In this document: positions 24,768-32,477 of the stretch, piece by piece
Layout: each line of letters starts with the position of its first letter
How positions within the stretch are numbered: the first letter of the stretch is position 1
NCBI GenBank assembly: GCA_002348705.1
Contig: DEAU01000039.1
Coordinates: 45,320-109,319 of the forward strand
DNA length: 64,000 nt
Source: Candidatus Neomicrothrix sp. UBA2974
Lineage (GTDB): Bacteria; Actinomycetota; Acidimicrobiia; Acidimicrobiales; MedAcidi-G1
Direction: 5' to 3'
The notes under the pieces: generated by a model
Told to the model about the DNA's origin: nothing
The model's database searches: none
The model's input: the letters and a program-made list of their open reading frames with translations, nothing else
Position numbers and translations under genes: made by a program

Positions 24768-26954
24768 GTGAAGAAGTCCGCGGCTGTGGTAGCAGCGCTG
24801 GTCGTGGCCTCAGCATGTAGTAGTTCCGAAACCTCCACTACAGCGTCTCCCTCTACAAAGATCGTGTTGCCTGTGAAACAGGCGTTGACAACCACCACCA
24901 CTGTGTCGACGAACACTGCTCCCTCCACAACCATTCCTCACGCAGTCGAGACTGTTGCCCCTGCAGATGCGCCGACTTTGTTGCCTACGACGATTGTTCC
25001 CGTCCATACGACATCAGCGTCAACGACCACAACTAGTAGGCCGGTGAGCTTTGGGCTTGAACGAGTTCTGACCAGAGGACCTTGGGCCGTGGGGGTGAGG
25101 ACTCTTCAGTTGGCTGACAGGCCGGTGGAGGTTTGGTACCCAGTTGAGCCAACTGCTGTTGAAGGCCAGTCGACTGAGATTGTCGACAGCATCAACTTAA
25201 TCTCTGAGGTTCTCCGGCCAGTCATTTCCGGAAGTTTGGGTGGTGGAGTCGATACAGGCGCTTACCGAGACGCCCCCGCGGCCGTCGGAGACGGGCCGTT
25301 CCCAATCGTCGCATACAGTCATGGCGGTCCCGGCTATCGACAGGCTGCCACATTTTTGACCGGCCACCTAGCAAGTCATGGTGTCATCACGATCGCTGTA
25401 GAGCACCTTGGTCGAAGTCTCTCTACGCTCTTGACCCCGCTTGCGGGATTCGACACACCCGAAGATGATGTAGCGGATCTTCTACACGCTCTCGATCTGG
25501 TTGCCAGTGATCCGGGACTCAGTTCGGTCGCGGACACCTCGCGTATGGTGGTCATCGGCCATTCGGCCGGTGCGAGAACTGCGGCTCTAGCTACCGCAGA
25601 TGACCGGGTAGTCGGAGTTGTTCTTCTCGCAGGAGTCCAACAGGAACTTGTATCAAACCGGCCGGCTTTGATGGTGGCCTTCGAAAACGATGCGCTGATT
25701 GACCCGGTCGGCATCTGGAGACTCCATGAGTCCCTGGATAACTCCGTCTTTTTGAATATTGCCAGAACTGGCCATGCAGCACCTCTTGATGCCTGCCCTT
25801 TGATTCAGGACCGAGGAGGGCTGACTGAATTACGTGAAGCGCTTGGAGAGGAGTTGGTCCGCTCCGCTGAGAATGGCTGTCTACCCACGGACACCGACGC
25901 CCGAGCGGTCCAGGATCTATTACGTATCTACATCACGGGTTTCGTCTATGGAGTACTCGGTCTCTCAACAGGGCCAGTCGACCTGACAGCTGAAGCCGCT
26001 GATCTTGTAGCAGGTGTTGAGCTTCGAGGTTTCAACGAACCGCCCACCACAACCACGGTGCCGACACCTCCGAGCACGACTGCGGTCGCACCATCAACGA
26101 CGGTCAGTGCGATGACGACAGTTGCGCCTGAGACTGCCGTAACAGCGAACATCAACTGGATCTCAGAGCTGCTTGCCGCTCTCGTGGTTACTAGTGCCTC
26201 CGCACCTATCGGCTACGACCGCGATGACTGGGGCTCAGGGTGGGCAGACGAAGACAGCGACTGCCTCAACACGCGCCACGAAGTCCTGATCAGCGAATCG
26301 CTAAATGGGGCAGGCCTCAGTTCTTCAGGATGCTCAGTCGTCAGCGGGCAGTGGTATGCCGCTTTCACTGGTACGTACGTCACTAATCCCAGTTCGTTAG
26401 ACGTTGACCACTTCGTGCCCCTCGCCAACGCCCATGATTCGGGTGGGTGGGCTTGGTCGTTAGCGACTAAACGTTCCTATTACAACGATCTTGTCGACCC
26501 GCAGCACCTGATTGCAGTAACTGCCTCGGCTAACCGGTCAAAAGGGTCGAGAGGCCCGGAGGAGTGGAAGCCATCGGATTCCAGTTATTGGTGTCAATAC
26601 GCTGACTCATGGGTTGATATCAAGGTGCGTTGGGGTCTCACAGTCACCCCTGCAGAATTTGCCGCTCTTCAAGTGATGCTCGGTACCTGTGATGGTCCGC
26701 CGACCAACGTCTATGTCCCGCCTGCGGCCCCATCGATCACGACTACCACCGTTAGAACCGCGACAACGACTAGTACGACTGCAGCTACGGGGGTTGTGCC
26801 AAACCCGGGTAACACGAAGAACTGTTCAGACTTTTCTACCTACTCTGCGGCGAAGGCGTGGTTCGACACCTACTTTCCGTACTACGGAGATGTGGCACGT
26901 CTAGATGGTGACAATGATGGCGAGCCTTGCGAGTCCCTCCCCGGAGGCCCCTGA
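24768..26954 (+). CDS. Exported lipoprotein: esterase-like + HNH nuclease + Excalibur domains
   Basis: This is a three-domain surface lipoprotein of about 728 residues. The GTG at 24768 gives an ideal lipoprotein signal (KKSAAVVAALVVASAC, lipid Cys17). A Thr/Ser-rich linker (18-95) leads to an alpha/beta-hydrolase domain (about 96-425) with VAYSHGGPG, nucleophile GHSAGA (Ser266), a likely acid in FENDALID and His336 in RTGHAA. A second Thr/Pro linker leads to a GmrSD C-terminal/DUF1524-like HNH domain (about 480-640) with catalytic DVDH (545-548) and TASANRSKG. A third Thr linker leads to an Excalibur domain (685-722) ending DGDNDGEPC, a calcium-binding loop. It may bind or cut extracellular DNA and hydrolyse esters at the surface; this combination is not one I know. 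Confidence 0.88.
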   Translation: MKKSAAVVAALVVASACSSSETSTTASPSTKIVLPVKQALTTTTTVSTNTAPSTTIPHAVETVAPADAPTLLPTTIVPVHTTSASTTTTSRPVSFGLERVLTRGPWAVGVRTLQLADRPVEVWYPVEPTAVEGQSTEIVDSINLISEVLRPVISGSLGGGVDTGAYRDAPAAVGDGPFPIVAYSHGGPGYRQAATFLTGHLASHGVITIAVEHLGRSLSTLLTPLAGFDTPEDDVADLLHALDLVASDPGLSSVADTSRMVVIGHSAGARTAALATADDRVVGVVLLAGVQQELVSNRPALMVAFENDALIDPVGIWRLHESLDNSVFLNIARTGHAAPLDACPLIQDRGGLTELREALGEELVRSAENGCLPTDTDARAVQDLLRIYITGFVYGVLGLSTGPVDLTAEAADLVAGVELRGFNEPPTTTTVPTPPSTTAVAPSTTVSAMTTVAPETAVTANINWISELLAALVVTSASAPIGYDRDDWGSGWADEDSDCLNTRHEVLISESLNGAGLSSSGCSVVSGQWYAAFTGTYVTNPSSLDVDHFVPLANAHDSGGWAWSLATKRSYYNDLVDPQHLIAVTASANRSKGSRGPEEWKPSDSSYWCQYADSWVDIKVRWGLTVTPAEFAALQVMLGTCDGPPTNVYVPPAAPSITTTTVRTATTTSTTAATGVVPNPGNTKNCSDFSTYSAAKAWFDTYFPYYGDVARLDGDNDGEPCESLPGGP

Positions 26955-27110
26955 ACCGTCTTTGCGTACCTGCACCGAGGTCTCCTGGCATTTCCCGCCT
27001 CTACTCAGGAGGTGAAGGAATTGTGCGTACCACGAGCCCATGAAGACTTTGTTCTGCTGTTGCTCTCCCCGTCTGAAGCAGGCGAGATCCAGGAAACAAG
27101 GCGCTACTGA

Positions 27111-27159
27111 TAGAACGGAATCCGATTCATAAGTTGAGAGAAACCTTCGGGATCCGGTA
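27111..27159. repeat. Right copy of the 49-bp imperfect direct repeat
   Basis: Matches 24678-24726 at 39 of 49 positions. It lies about 155 bases after the stop of the fused lipoprotein and about 60 bases beyond the 3' end of the minus-strand DCC-family gene, so it is not in a start region here. No inverted ends or transposase were seen. The remaining gap 26955-27217 shows no gene. Confidence 0.75.
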
Positions 27160-27217
27160 ATGCCTGTCTCCCTCTAGGGCAGGTGACAGCACTTCAAGAA
27201 TCATCGATGGGCGACGT

Positions 27218-27607
27218 CTAGGGACCCGATATCGCCTTGCTCGTTGGGGAACCCCCGTTGACGTCATTGGATGACTGGCCACAAGCCTTGAAATGGAACC
27301 TGGTCCGGTTGTTGGCCACCCAACGGTATAAGTGATTGCCGAGCCACGAAAGCGGCGGCACGGCTATGACTCGACCTGCGATTCCCCAAACGCCACTAAG
27401 TTCCCGCAGCACTCGGGCAACGGCGCGGTGGCCCGACAGTCGCTCTCTGTCGGTCACCCACCAAACGGTTGTTGACACCTCTGGAGGCGTCAAACCCAGC
27501 AAGTCGAGGTCTAGGTCGGCAGATGGCGACATCGGCACTTTCCCCCGGGACAACACCCAGTTTGCGCAGCACCGGCAGAACTGACACTCACCATCGTAGA
27601 TCAACAC
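27218..27607 (-). CDS. DCC-family thiol-disulfide oxidoreductase (DUF393)
   Basis: This is a 129-residue protein of the DCC family. The defining motif YDGECQFCRCCANWV sits at the very N terminus, giving a C-x-x-C active-site pair as in thioredoxin-like proteins. The middle segment LSGHRAVARVLRELSGVW and a hydrophobic LSWLGNHLYRWVANNR are typical. GTG 27607 is the start. The substrate is unknown. It is divergent from the LppM-like lipoprotein gene with a gap of about 170 bases. Confidence 0.85.
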   Translation of the reverse strand: MLIYDGECQFCRCCANWVLSRGKVPMSPSADLDLDLLGLTPPEVSTTVWWVTDRERLSGHRAVARVLRELSGVWGIAGRVIAVPPLSWLGNHLYRWVANNRTRFHFKACGQSSNDVNGGSPTSKAISGP

Positions 27608-27775
27608 GTTTGAATGATCTCACGGCGCTTGTCGACCCAACCGTTTCGGAGATATGCCAGGGTTGTTGGTCGGCCCGTAGTGTGATTGTTGTGAAGTTGA
27701 AGGGCTAGCTAGTCACGCCTGCCTGGAATAATGTCGAGATGGCCCCAGAGGGAATGGTCGGGGGAGGTGATCGAC

Positions 27776-28567
27776 TTGTTTAACTTCTCAATCTCCTGGT
27801 TAAAGCGTCTGGCTTTAGCCGTGTTGGTCCTGACGACCGCTACCGGCTGTCTCCGAATGGACATGGCTATCAGGGTTGAACCTGACGGCACCGGGACTGT
27901 GGAAATCGAAGTTTTGCTTTCGGAAACACTTGCTGAATTCGCCGAAGCCTTCTCGGACGGAGACACCGGAGACATTTGTGCGGAGATGCTCGATGAGTCC
28001 GGCATCTCTGACCTGCCAGCAGGTGCCGAGGTGCGTGATAGTTCGAAGGATGGTTGGTGTGGTGCCGAAATCTCCTTCCCGTTTACAGATTTTGACCTTT
28101 CGGAACTCTCTGCGGATGACGGAGTGCCCATTCGCCTCTGGGTAGAGAATCAGATGGTCTTCTTCGATCTCGATGTTTCCGACTTGATCGGAGATGCTGA
28201 CGAGGACGATGACATGTCATTTCAACAAATGGCAGCGCTGGCCAAAGTGTTTGATATGGAGCTTGATGAACCGAAGATGCTTTTTGCGGTCACGCTGCCT
28301 GGGGCATCAGTCGACCACAATGCCGACTCAGCGCAAGGTTCTACTTTGAACTGGGAACTAGATTTGTTCGGAGACGAGAGTCGAACTTTGTTCTACGCCT
28401 CGGCGGACATGTCCCAGTCCGGCAGCTCAGAAAACACATCGTCAAGCGGTCTGTTCGTTGTTGGTGGTCTTGGACTTGCTGCCATTGTCGCCGTAGCCAT
28501 GAGATTTTGGTCGGCTCGGAGTTCCGATGGCGACCAAGAGACTGATCAGAAGGGACCGATCGGTTAA
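27776..28567 (+). CDS. LppM-like lipoprotein with C-terminal membrane anchor
   Basis: This is a lipoprotein of about 263 residues. TTG 27776 is preferred because GGGGGAGG ends eight bases upstream and gives the signal FNFSISWLKRLALAVLVLTT with lipobox ATGC; an in-frame ATG at 27731 is an alternative. After the lipid Cys, LRMDMAIRVEPDGTGTVEIEV matches the LppM domain of actinobacterial envelope proteins. The C terminus holds a membrane helix (LFVVGGLGLAAIVAVAMRF) and a short charged tail, so the protein is held at both ends. LppM proteins are linked to cell-envelope function, but the role here is not known. Confidence 0.8.
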   Translation: MFNFSISWLKRLALAVLVLTTATGCLRMDMAIRVEPDGTGTVEIEVLLSETLAEFAEAFSDGDTGDICAEMLDESGISDLPAGAEVRDSSKDGWCGAEISFPFTDFDLSELSADDGVPIRLWVENQMVFFDLDVSDLIGDADEDDDMSFQQMAALAKVFDMELDEPKMLFAVTLPGASVDHNADSAQGSTLNWELDLFGDESRTLFYASADMSQSGSSENTSSSGLFVVGGLGLAAIVAVAMRFWSARSSDGDQETDQKGPIG

Positions 28568-28649
28568 GGGCGAATAGTGCCAAGATCAGTGCCAAAAAAT
28601 TCAACCCCTCAATGTCCGGCCTGCCCCCTTCAGGTGAGGGGCGACTGAG

Positions 28650-29759
28650 TCAAGTTCCTATCTCGGCGAACGGGACCACTTCGGTGCCTAGGGGTTCGAT
28701 GTCACCCTCTGCCAGGAAGAAACGGAAGAATAGGGTGCCGGAAGACCGACCCTCGGTGTCGATCCAGTTAGGGATGCCGGGGTCGGCGTGGGCTACGACC
28801 ATACGAAACGAGCCGTCGGCTTCGAGGGTAGTGGTGGCCCTATTTCTACTGACCGGCCGATTCATGTAGTCAAGGGTCTGTTGGAATCGGTTCCAAGCGC
28901 AAACGCTGGCGAAAACACACTTAGGCCATCGGCCGGTGATAACCAGTGCCTCATCTGGCCCAAGTAGCCAGCGACCAAGCGAGTAGTGCGCGTCTGTGGC
29001 CGATAAAGCAATATCGCCGGGTTCCTGAGGCGCCGGAAATTCGTTGGGGATCTGGCCCACCCAGTCGGGTGGGGTGGCGCGGCCGGCTCGCTGGGGACCG
29101 TCGATGGTCTTACTTCTTACATGGTTACTCACTCGCCTGATCGCAGCAGCCACTAGGTCGTCGTCCCAGGGTGGTGGCGGTCCGTCGGGTGGGTCGAGGT
29201 TCGTGATGGTCAGCGGTAAGTGGATATTGGCGCCGGCGGCTGGGGAGGTCCACTCGAAATAGTGGCGACTGGTGAGGCGACCGGCATCGGCCGGCATCCC
29301 CAACCAGTTCCGATCCAGGGGCTCCCCTCCGAGGATAATTTCGTAGGAGCCGTCAGCGGCAACGTCGAACTGTGTGTCGTTGAGCATCCCGTCGGTACGG
29401 TCCGGATACGAGCCGTCGTTGGCGCCGGCCTCCACCGTGAATGCCGTGTACACCGCTTGGGTCAAGTTGCCAGTGATCCGGTAAGTGCGGTCGCCTCGAA
29501 TCGGGGCCTCAAAGTAGATGGCGTCGGCATTGTCGCCGCTGAATTTGCGGGTCGGCGTCACGATCCGGCGCCACACCGGGCGTTCCGGATCGAACTCGGC
29601 GTGGCTCACCAGTCCCGATTCGAGAATGTGGGCGATGGTGCGGTGGGCTTCGGCGACGTCGCGGTCGTCTACCACCATCCAATCTTGGCCGGCAAACCGC
29701 TCACCGGCCTCGGCCAGCACCTCGAGCAACCCTGCCCATGCACCTCGGGTCTCGGACAT
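28650..29759 (-). CDS. DUF1214 domain-containing protein
   Basis: This is a protein of about 369 residues with a DUF1214 region. ATG 29759 follows a strong ribosome-binding site (AAGGAGAGGG). The core includes NADAIYFEAPIRGDRTYRITG, the domain segment SRHYFEWTSP, and DGSFRMVVAHADPGIPNWIDTEGR, a motif typical of DUF1214. No signal peptide is visible, so it is probably cytoplasmic. Members are associated with lipid and steroid metabolism in actinobacteria, but the activity is not established. Confidence 0.82.
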   Translation of the reverse strand: MSETRGAWAGLLEVLAEAGERFAGQDWMVVDDRDVAEAHRTIAHILESGLVSHAEFDPERPVWRRIVTPTRKFSGDNADAIYFEAPIRGDRTYRITGNLTQAVYTAFTVEAGANDGSYPDRTDGMLNDTQFDVAADGSYEIILGGEPLDRNWLGMPADAGRLTSRHYFEWTSPAAGANIHLPLTITNLDPPDGPPPPWDDDLVAAAIRRVSNHVRSKTIDGPQRAGRATPPDWVGQIPNEFPAPQEPGDIALSATDAHYSLGRWLLGPDEALVITGRWPKCVFASVCAWNRFQQTLDYMNRPVSRNRATTTLEADGSFRMVVAHADPGIPNWIDTEGRSSGTLFFRFFLAEGDIEPLGTEVVPFAEIGT

Positions 29760-29857
29760 CGGCTTTCCCTCTCCTTCAAACGCGTTGCTGCCAACATTCC
29801 AGCGATGCCGCCGCCAACGATGAGTACGGGGCGTGGGTCTCACTCATGAATGCGCCC

Positions 29858-30322
29858 CTATTCGAGTTCGACCTGGACCATGACCAGCGTTGGAGCGGCC
29901 TTGATGAGGCTCGCTTCGGTCGGCACCTTGTTCTGGTCGAGTTTGATGCCGGCGAACTTGGCGTCGCGGGGTAGAGCGCATAGGTAGCGGCTCACATGTT
30001 CGCGAAATTCGTCAGTGTTGCCCTCCCAGAGGCGAGCCGTTCCGTTCACCGTCTTCCTTGCGATCTCGATGGAGACTGGTGCGTCGCCTTCGCGGAAGTT
30101 CTTCCACCAGTTCGTGCTGTGGTCTGACAGGAACCACACGGTTTGGTCGTCCCTGAGGTAGCTAAGTGGTGTGACAAACTCGCGGCCGCTCGTGCGGCCG
30201 CGAAAATGCAGCAGCGCGGTGGTTCTGCTCGCTATGCGGTGAAGCGGCGAACGAAGAACGGTCTTTATGACGGGGTTGAGAACTCGGTAGAGCCCGTGCT
30301 GGATGGTGGTGGCAACGCTCAT
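29858..30322 (-). CDS. DDN-family nitroreductase/quinone reductase
   Basis: This is a protein of about 154 residues of the F420-dependent DDN family. The core LLHFRGRTSGREFVTPLSYLRDD and WWKNFREGDAPVSIEI are characteristic. ATG 30322 was chosen because GGAG lies eight bases upstream and the family-like sequence (HGLYRVLNPVIKTVLRS) begins soon after. It is a second DDN-type protein in the window, quite different in sequence from the one at 13570. It follows the DUF1214 gene in gene order (98-base gap), but is upstream in the direction of transcription. Confidence 0.84.
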   Translation of the reverse strand: MSVATTIQHGLYRVLNPVIKTVLRSPLHRIASRTTALLHFRGRTSGREFVTPLSYLRDDQTVWFLSDHSTNWWKNFREGDAPVSIEIARKTVNGTARLWEGNTDEFREHVSRYLCALPRDAKFAGIKLDQNKVPTEASLIKAAPTLVMVQVELE

Positions 30323-30559
30323 TTCATGTTCTCCGATGGTCTGCATGTTTGGTGCTGGTCGTTGCCCATAGCTGTGGTCCCAACCGATGATTCGCTTGGC
30401 GATTGCAAAGCTAGGGGTAAGAAGACGCCCGGTGGGTACGCGCGGGATCTTACGGTCGATGATCCCGTCGAACGCCGTCAAGTGAGATCTGGATTTTGTC
30501 TATATGAGTGCGCCCCTAGGCCAAGTCACAGAAGTTAGAAACCCTCTTTCGGCTGGTTG

Positions 30560-30655
30560 TGGAACGAATCCACGACTAGCACTGAAGGGGTAGGTATGGA
30601 CACCTATAGAGATACCGCAGCCATCTACGTTCGGCGCAGAGTTCAGGTGGACTAG
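30560..30655 (+). repeat. Micro-ORF element, copy A (19 codons)
   Basis: This copy aligns to 32024-32119. Both begin TGGAACGAATCC, both have AAGGGG a few bases before an ATG (30596 here), and both then encode MDT-x-x-TAAIYVRR. In the shared TAAIYVRR part, all nucleotide differences are silent (GCA/GCC, GTT/GTC, CGG/AGG, CGC/CGG), which suggests selection on the peptide. Here the frame stops after 19 codons (TAG 30653), overlapping the stop of the zinc-ribbon gene on the other strand. The peptide resembles the N terminus of a serine recombinase, but the active-site Ser is Arg. Confidence 0.6.
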
Positions 30656-30966
30656 GCGGCAAGAGTAATTAAAAGAGTTGCGATTCCGATCCAGCCCAGC
30701 GTTACTCCGGCTATGGCCATTCCGCGTCCGCTGATTGAAGAGTCTTTTTGGATTTGAGAAAGAGCGACGTGTCCGAAGATGACTGCAAGAAGTGACCCCA
30801 GCCAAAATATCCAAGTAATCCCAAGAACTAAAGAGGCTATTCCAAGGCCGCTTGTTTTTTCGGCTGGTTTGACCAAAGAGCCATCGTACTTTGCGCCGCA
30901 CTCCGGACAGAAAGGCTTCTCAGTTTCTGATATCGATGAACAACTAGGACAAACTCTCTGTGGCAT
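30652..30966 (-). CDS. Zinc-ribbon membrane protein with DUF4190-like domain
   Basis: This is the first of three related tandem genes. The N-terminal zinc ribbon reads MPQRVCPSCS...FCPECGAKYD (two Cys-x-x-Cys pairs, residues 6-9 and 19-22). After a short linker, two hydrophobic helices follow (GIASLVLGITWIFWLGSLLAVIFG and MAIAGVTLGWIGIATLLI) separated by HVALSQIQKD, the pattern of DUF4190 proteins. It is 104 residues long. The start has GGAG five bases upstream. The gene lies 98 bases from the next paralogue. Confidence 0.82.
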   Translation of the reverse strand: MPQRVCPSCSSISETEKPFCPECGAKYDGSLVKPAEKTSGLGIASLVLGITWIFWLGSLLAVIFGHVALSQIQKDSSISGRGMAIAGVTLGWIGIATLLITLAA

Positions 30967-31064
30967 GGGATCTCCTCAAATAACTTGCAGGCAAGACTTT
31001 GAATGTTCTGTGGCCTCGTTGTGCAGTGCGGAAAACTTCGGTGCTTAGTGGCTCTGCTTATTCT

Positions 31065-31379
31065 CTAGGCAAGAGCGCGGCCCTGAGAATCAGGAACCTT
31101 CCTCATAACGATCAGAACGAAATCGATAAGCGCCCAGATGCCGATTCCACCCAAGGTGAGCAACTTCAAGATCCCAAGCCCGGTATACCCGAGATAGAAG
31201 CGGTCCACGCCTAGCCCTCCAAGAAAGAAACTCAGCAAGACTGCTGTAGTGAAGTCCTTATCGGACGTTCCACCGTCCACTTGCAAGGCAGAGCGGTCGA
31301 AACTGGTGCCGCATTCCGGACAGAAACCCTTTTCGGTATCTGAAACTAGAGAACAACTAGGGCAAATCCGTTGAACCAC
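31065..31379 (-). CDS. Zinc-ribbon membrane protein with TM2 domain
   Basis: This is the second of the trio. It has the same kind of header (VQRICPSCS...FCPECGTSFD) and then a TM2 domain: FTTAVLLSFFLGGLGVDRFYLG, GLGILKLLTLGGIGIW and ALIDFVLIVM with the D-R-F-Y-L-G motif. TM2 proteins are two-helix membrane proteins of poorly known function. The length is 104 residues. The GTG start at 31379 follows AGGAGG by six bases. The paralogue upstream ends 12 bases before this start, so the two are co-transcribed. Confidence 0.86.
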   Translation of the reverse strand: MVQRICPSCSLVSDTEKGFCPECGTSFDRSALQVDGGTSDKDFTTAVLLSFFLGGLGVDRFYLGYTGLGILKLLTLGGIGIWALIDFVLIVMRKVPDSQGRALA

Positions 31380-31391
31380 GCGATCCTCCTG

Positions 31392-31766
31392 TCAAGAAGA
31401 TTTCTTTGAAGTGACTATTACCAATGCAAGAAATATGTATCCCGTAAGGGCTGAAAACAGATTTGAAAAATATACAAATGAAAGCGAATCCGGCAGCTGT
31501 GTCAGACCCTCAATCCCTGACATGATCTTGAACGTCTCTCCCCAACCAAGCAGACCGTCAAAGAGTTCTGGCAGCAGCCAACGCAACAAGTAAGCCGCTA
31601 GACCAAGTACAGCAAGCACCTGCACTGTCCTGCTCTTAGTCCTCGCTATTTCAGGAGTCGCGGAAGCGGTAGCCGACGAGCGATCGTAATTAGTGCCACA
31701 TTCGGGACAAAACACTTTGTCCGTTTCTGAGATCGCAGAACAACTGACACATGCACGTTGTGGCAT
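31392..31766 (-). CDS. Zinc-ribbon membrane protein, third paralogue (unknown membrane domain)
   Basis: This is the third of the trio and the first to be transcribed. The header is PQRACVSCS...FCPECGTNYD, then a Ser/Ala/Thr linker, then hydrophobic segments VLAVLGLAAYLLRWLLPELF and FSALTGYIFLALVIVTS. The membrane part does not match DUF4190 or TM2, and I do not recognise it. It is 124 residues long. It is followed by the TM2 paralogue 12 bases away. Base composition here is visibly more A+T rich than in neighbouring genes. Confidence 0.75.
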   Translation of the reverse strand: MPQRACVSCSAISETDKVFCPECGTNYDRSSATASATPEIARTKSRTVQVLAVLGLAAYLLRWLLPELFDGLLGWGETFKIMSGIEGLTQLPDSLSFVYFSNLFSALTGYIFLALVIVTSKKSS

Positions 31767-31822
31767 TTCAGAATCTTTCCCAGTTGGCGCTGTTGGCTAT
31801 ACCTTAGTAATCGTTAGGTCTG

Positions 31823-31891
31823 ATGGGGAATCTTTCAGAAAGATTAGCTGAAGTGGAGGCAGAGATCGAGGCCATCAACGCACGCCTCTGA
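31823..31891 (+). CDS. Micro-ORF encoding a 22-residue coiled-coil-like peptide
   Basis: ATG 31823 to TGA 31889 encodes a peptide with the heptad pattern LSERLAEVEAEIEAINARL, which looks like a designed coiled coil or the tail of a longer protein. The ribosome-binding site is weak (TTAGGTCTG). It may be a remnant of a larger gene; large serine recombinases often end in such coils. No partner frame is visible upstream. Translation is uncertain. Confidence 0.3.
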   Translation: MGNLSERLAEVEAEIEAINARL

Positions 31892-32023
31892 GGCGAAGTG
31901 CCTGTTCAGAGGCCCATTTCCATGCCAAACTGGTGCCTGCAACCAGCCGCGAAGACTTTCTAACTTCTGTGGTGCGCCCCCTAGAGCGGGCGACATTGCG
32001 AGGAATGTGCAGTGATGAGGGGA
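31892..32023. other. No supported feature
   Basis: Between the coiled-coil micro-ORF and the second micro-ORF element I see no gene or RNA. The stretch TGCGCCCCCTAG near 31972 resembles TGCGCCCCTAG near 30507 ahead of copy A, so the duplication may have been longer than the clearly aligned part. Confidence 0.3.
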
Positions 32024-32155
32024 TGGAACGAATCCATCACCAACACTGAAGGGGGTCCCATGGACACCTTGGGAAACACCGCCGCCATCTACGTCAGGCG
32101 GTCAGCCGCCGACGACCGGATCGCCGCCTTCAACGCCAACCGGGACAATGCGTGA
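32024..32155 (+). repeat. Micro-ORF element, copy B (31 codons)
   Basis: This is the second copy of the element at 30560. The ATG at 32060 follows GAAGGGGG, and the frame runs 31 codons to TGA 32153. The peptide starts MDTLGNTAAIYVRRSAADD. It has Tyr-Val-Arg-Arg-Ser, which matches the Tyr-x-Arg-x-Ser active-site motif at the start of serine recombinases, then stops. It may be a truncated recombinase or an independent micro-protein. After the stop, an 11-base tandem repeat (TGAACTGGTCA twice, 32183-32204) leads to the tRNA terminator. Confidence 0.55.
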
Positions 32156-32230
32156 GTATGCGTTCAGGCTCGGGATCGCGGGTGAACTGGTCATGAACTG
32201 GTCACGGCGGTGTTTTCAGGCCGGACAGCA

Positions 32231-32264
32231 AAGAAACCGCAGGCCGTCTGACCTGCGGTTTCTT
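32231..32264 (-). terminator. Intrinsic terminator of tRNA-Lys
   Basis: Arms AAGAAACCGCAGG (32231-32243) and its exact complement (32252-32264) surround an 8-base loop. On the minus strand, T-rich bases at the end of the stem directly follow the tRNA-Lys 3' end. This is a typical tRNA terminator. Confidence 0.8.
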
Positions 32265-32339
32265 GGTACGCCCCCCGGGACTTGAACCCGGAACCTGCGG
32301 ATTAAGAGTCCGATGCTCTGCCAATTGAGCTAGAGGCGC
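32264..32339 (-). tRNA. tRNA-Lys (CUU)
   Basis: The cloverleaf is complete on the minus strand. The acceptor stem GCGCCTC pairs with GGGGCGT (two G-U pairs), the D-arm is GCTC...GAGC, the anticodon loop CTCTTAA holds CTT, and the T-arm is CCGGG-TTCAAGT-CCCGG. CCA is encoded. The terminator follows directly. Confidence 0.95.
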
Positions 32340-32402
32340 TTACTGGCAGGGATTCTACCGGTGCCCCTAGGGGCGGGCACCGGAGTAGCGGAACTGCTTG
32401 GG

Positions 32403-32477
32403 GTGACCGAGGGGATTCGAACCCCCGACATCCTGGACCACAACCAGGTGCTCTAACCAGACTGAGCTACGGCCACC
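32403..32477 (-). tRNA. tRNA-His (GUG)
   Basis: On the minus strand the anticodon stem CCTGG/CCAGG encloses loop TTGTGGT with anticodon GTG. A G at position -1 (32477) opposite C73 is the tRNA-His identity element. The acceptor stem GTGGCCG/CGGTCAC has one G-U pair. The 3' CCA is not encoded exactly, because an extra C follows the discriminator. It lies 63 bases upstream of tRNA-Lys on the same strand. Confidence 0.94.

Noticed and set aside
30560..32340. Complete integrative element ending at tRNA-Lys
   Set aside because: No full-length integrase, no repeat of the tRNA 3' end and no cargo boundaries could be seen; only recombinase-like fragments.
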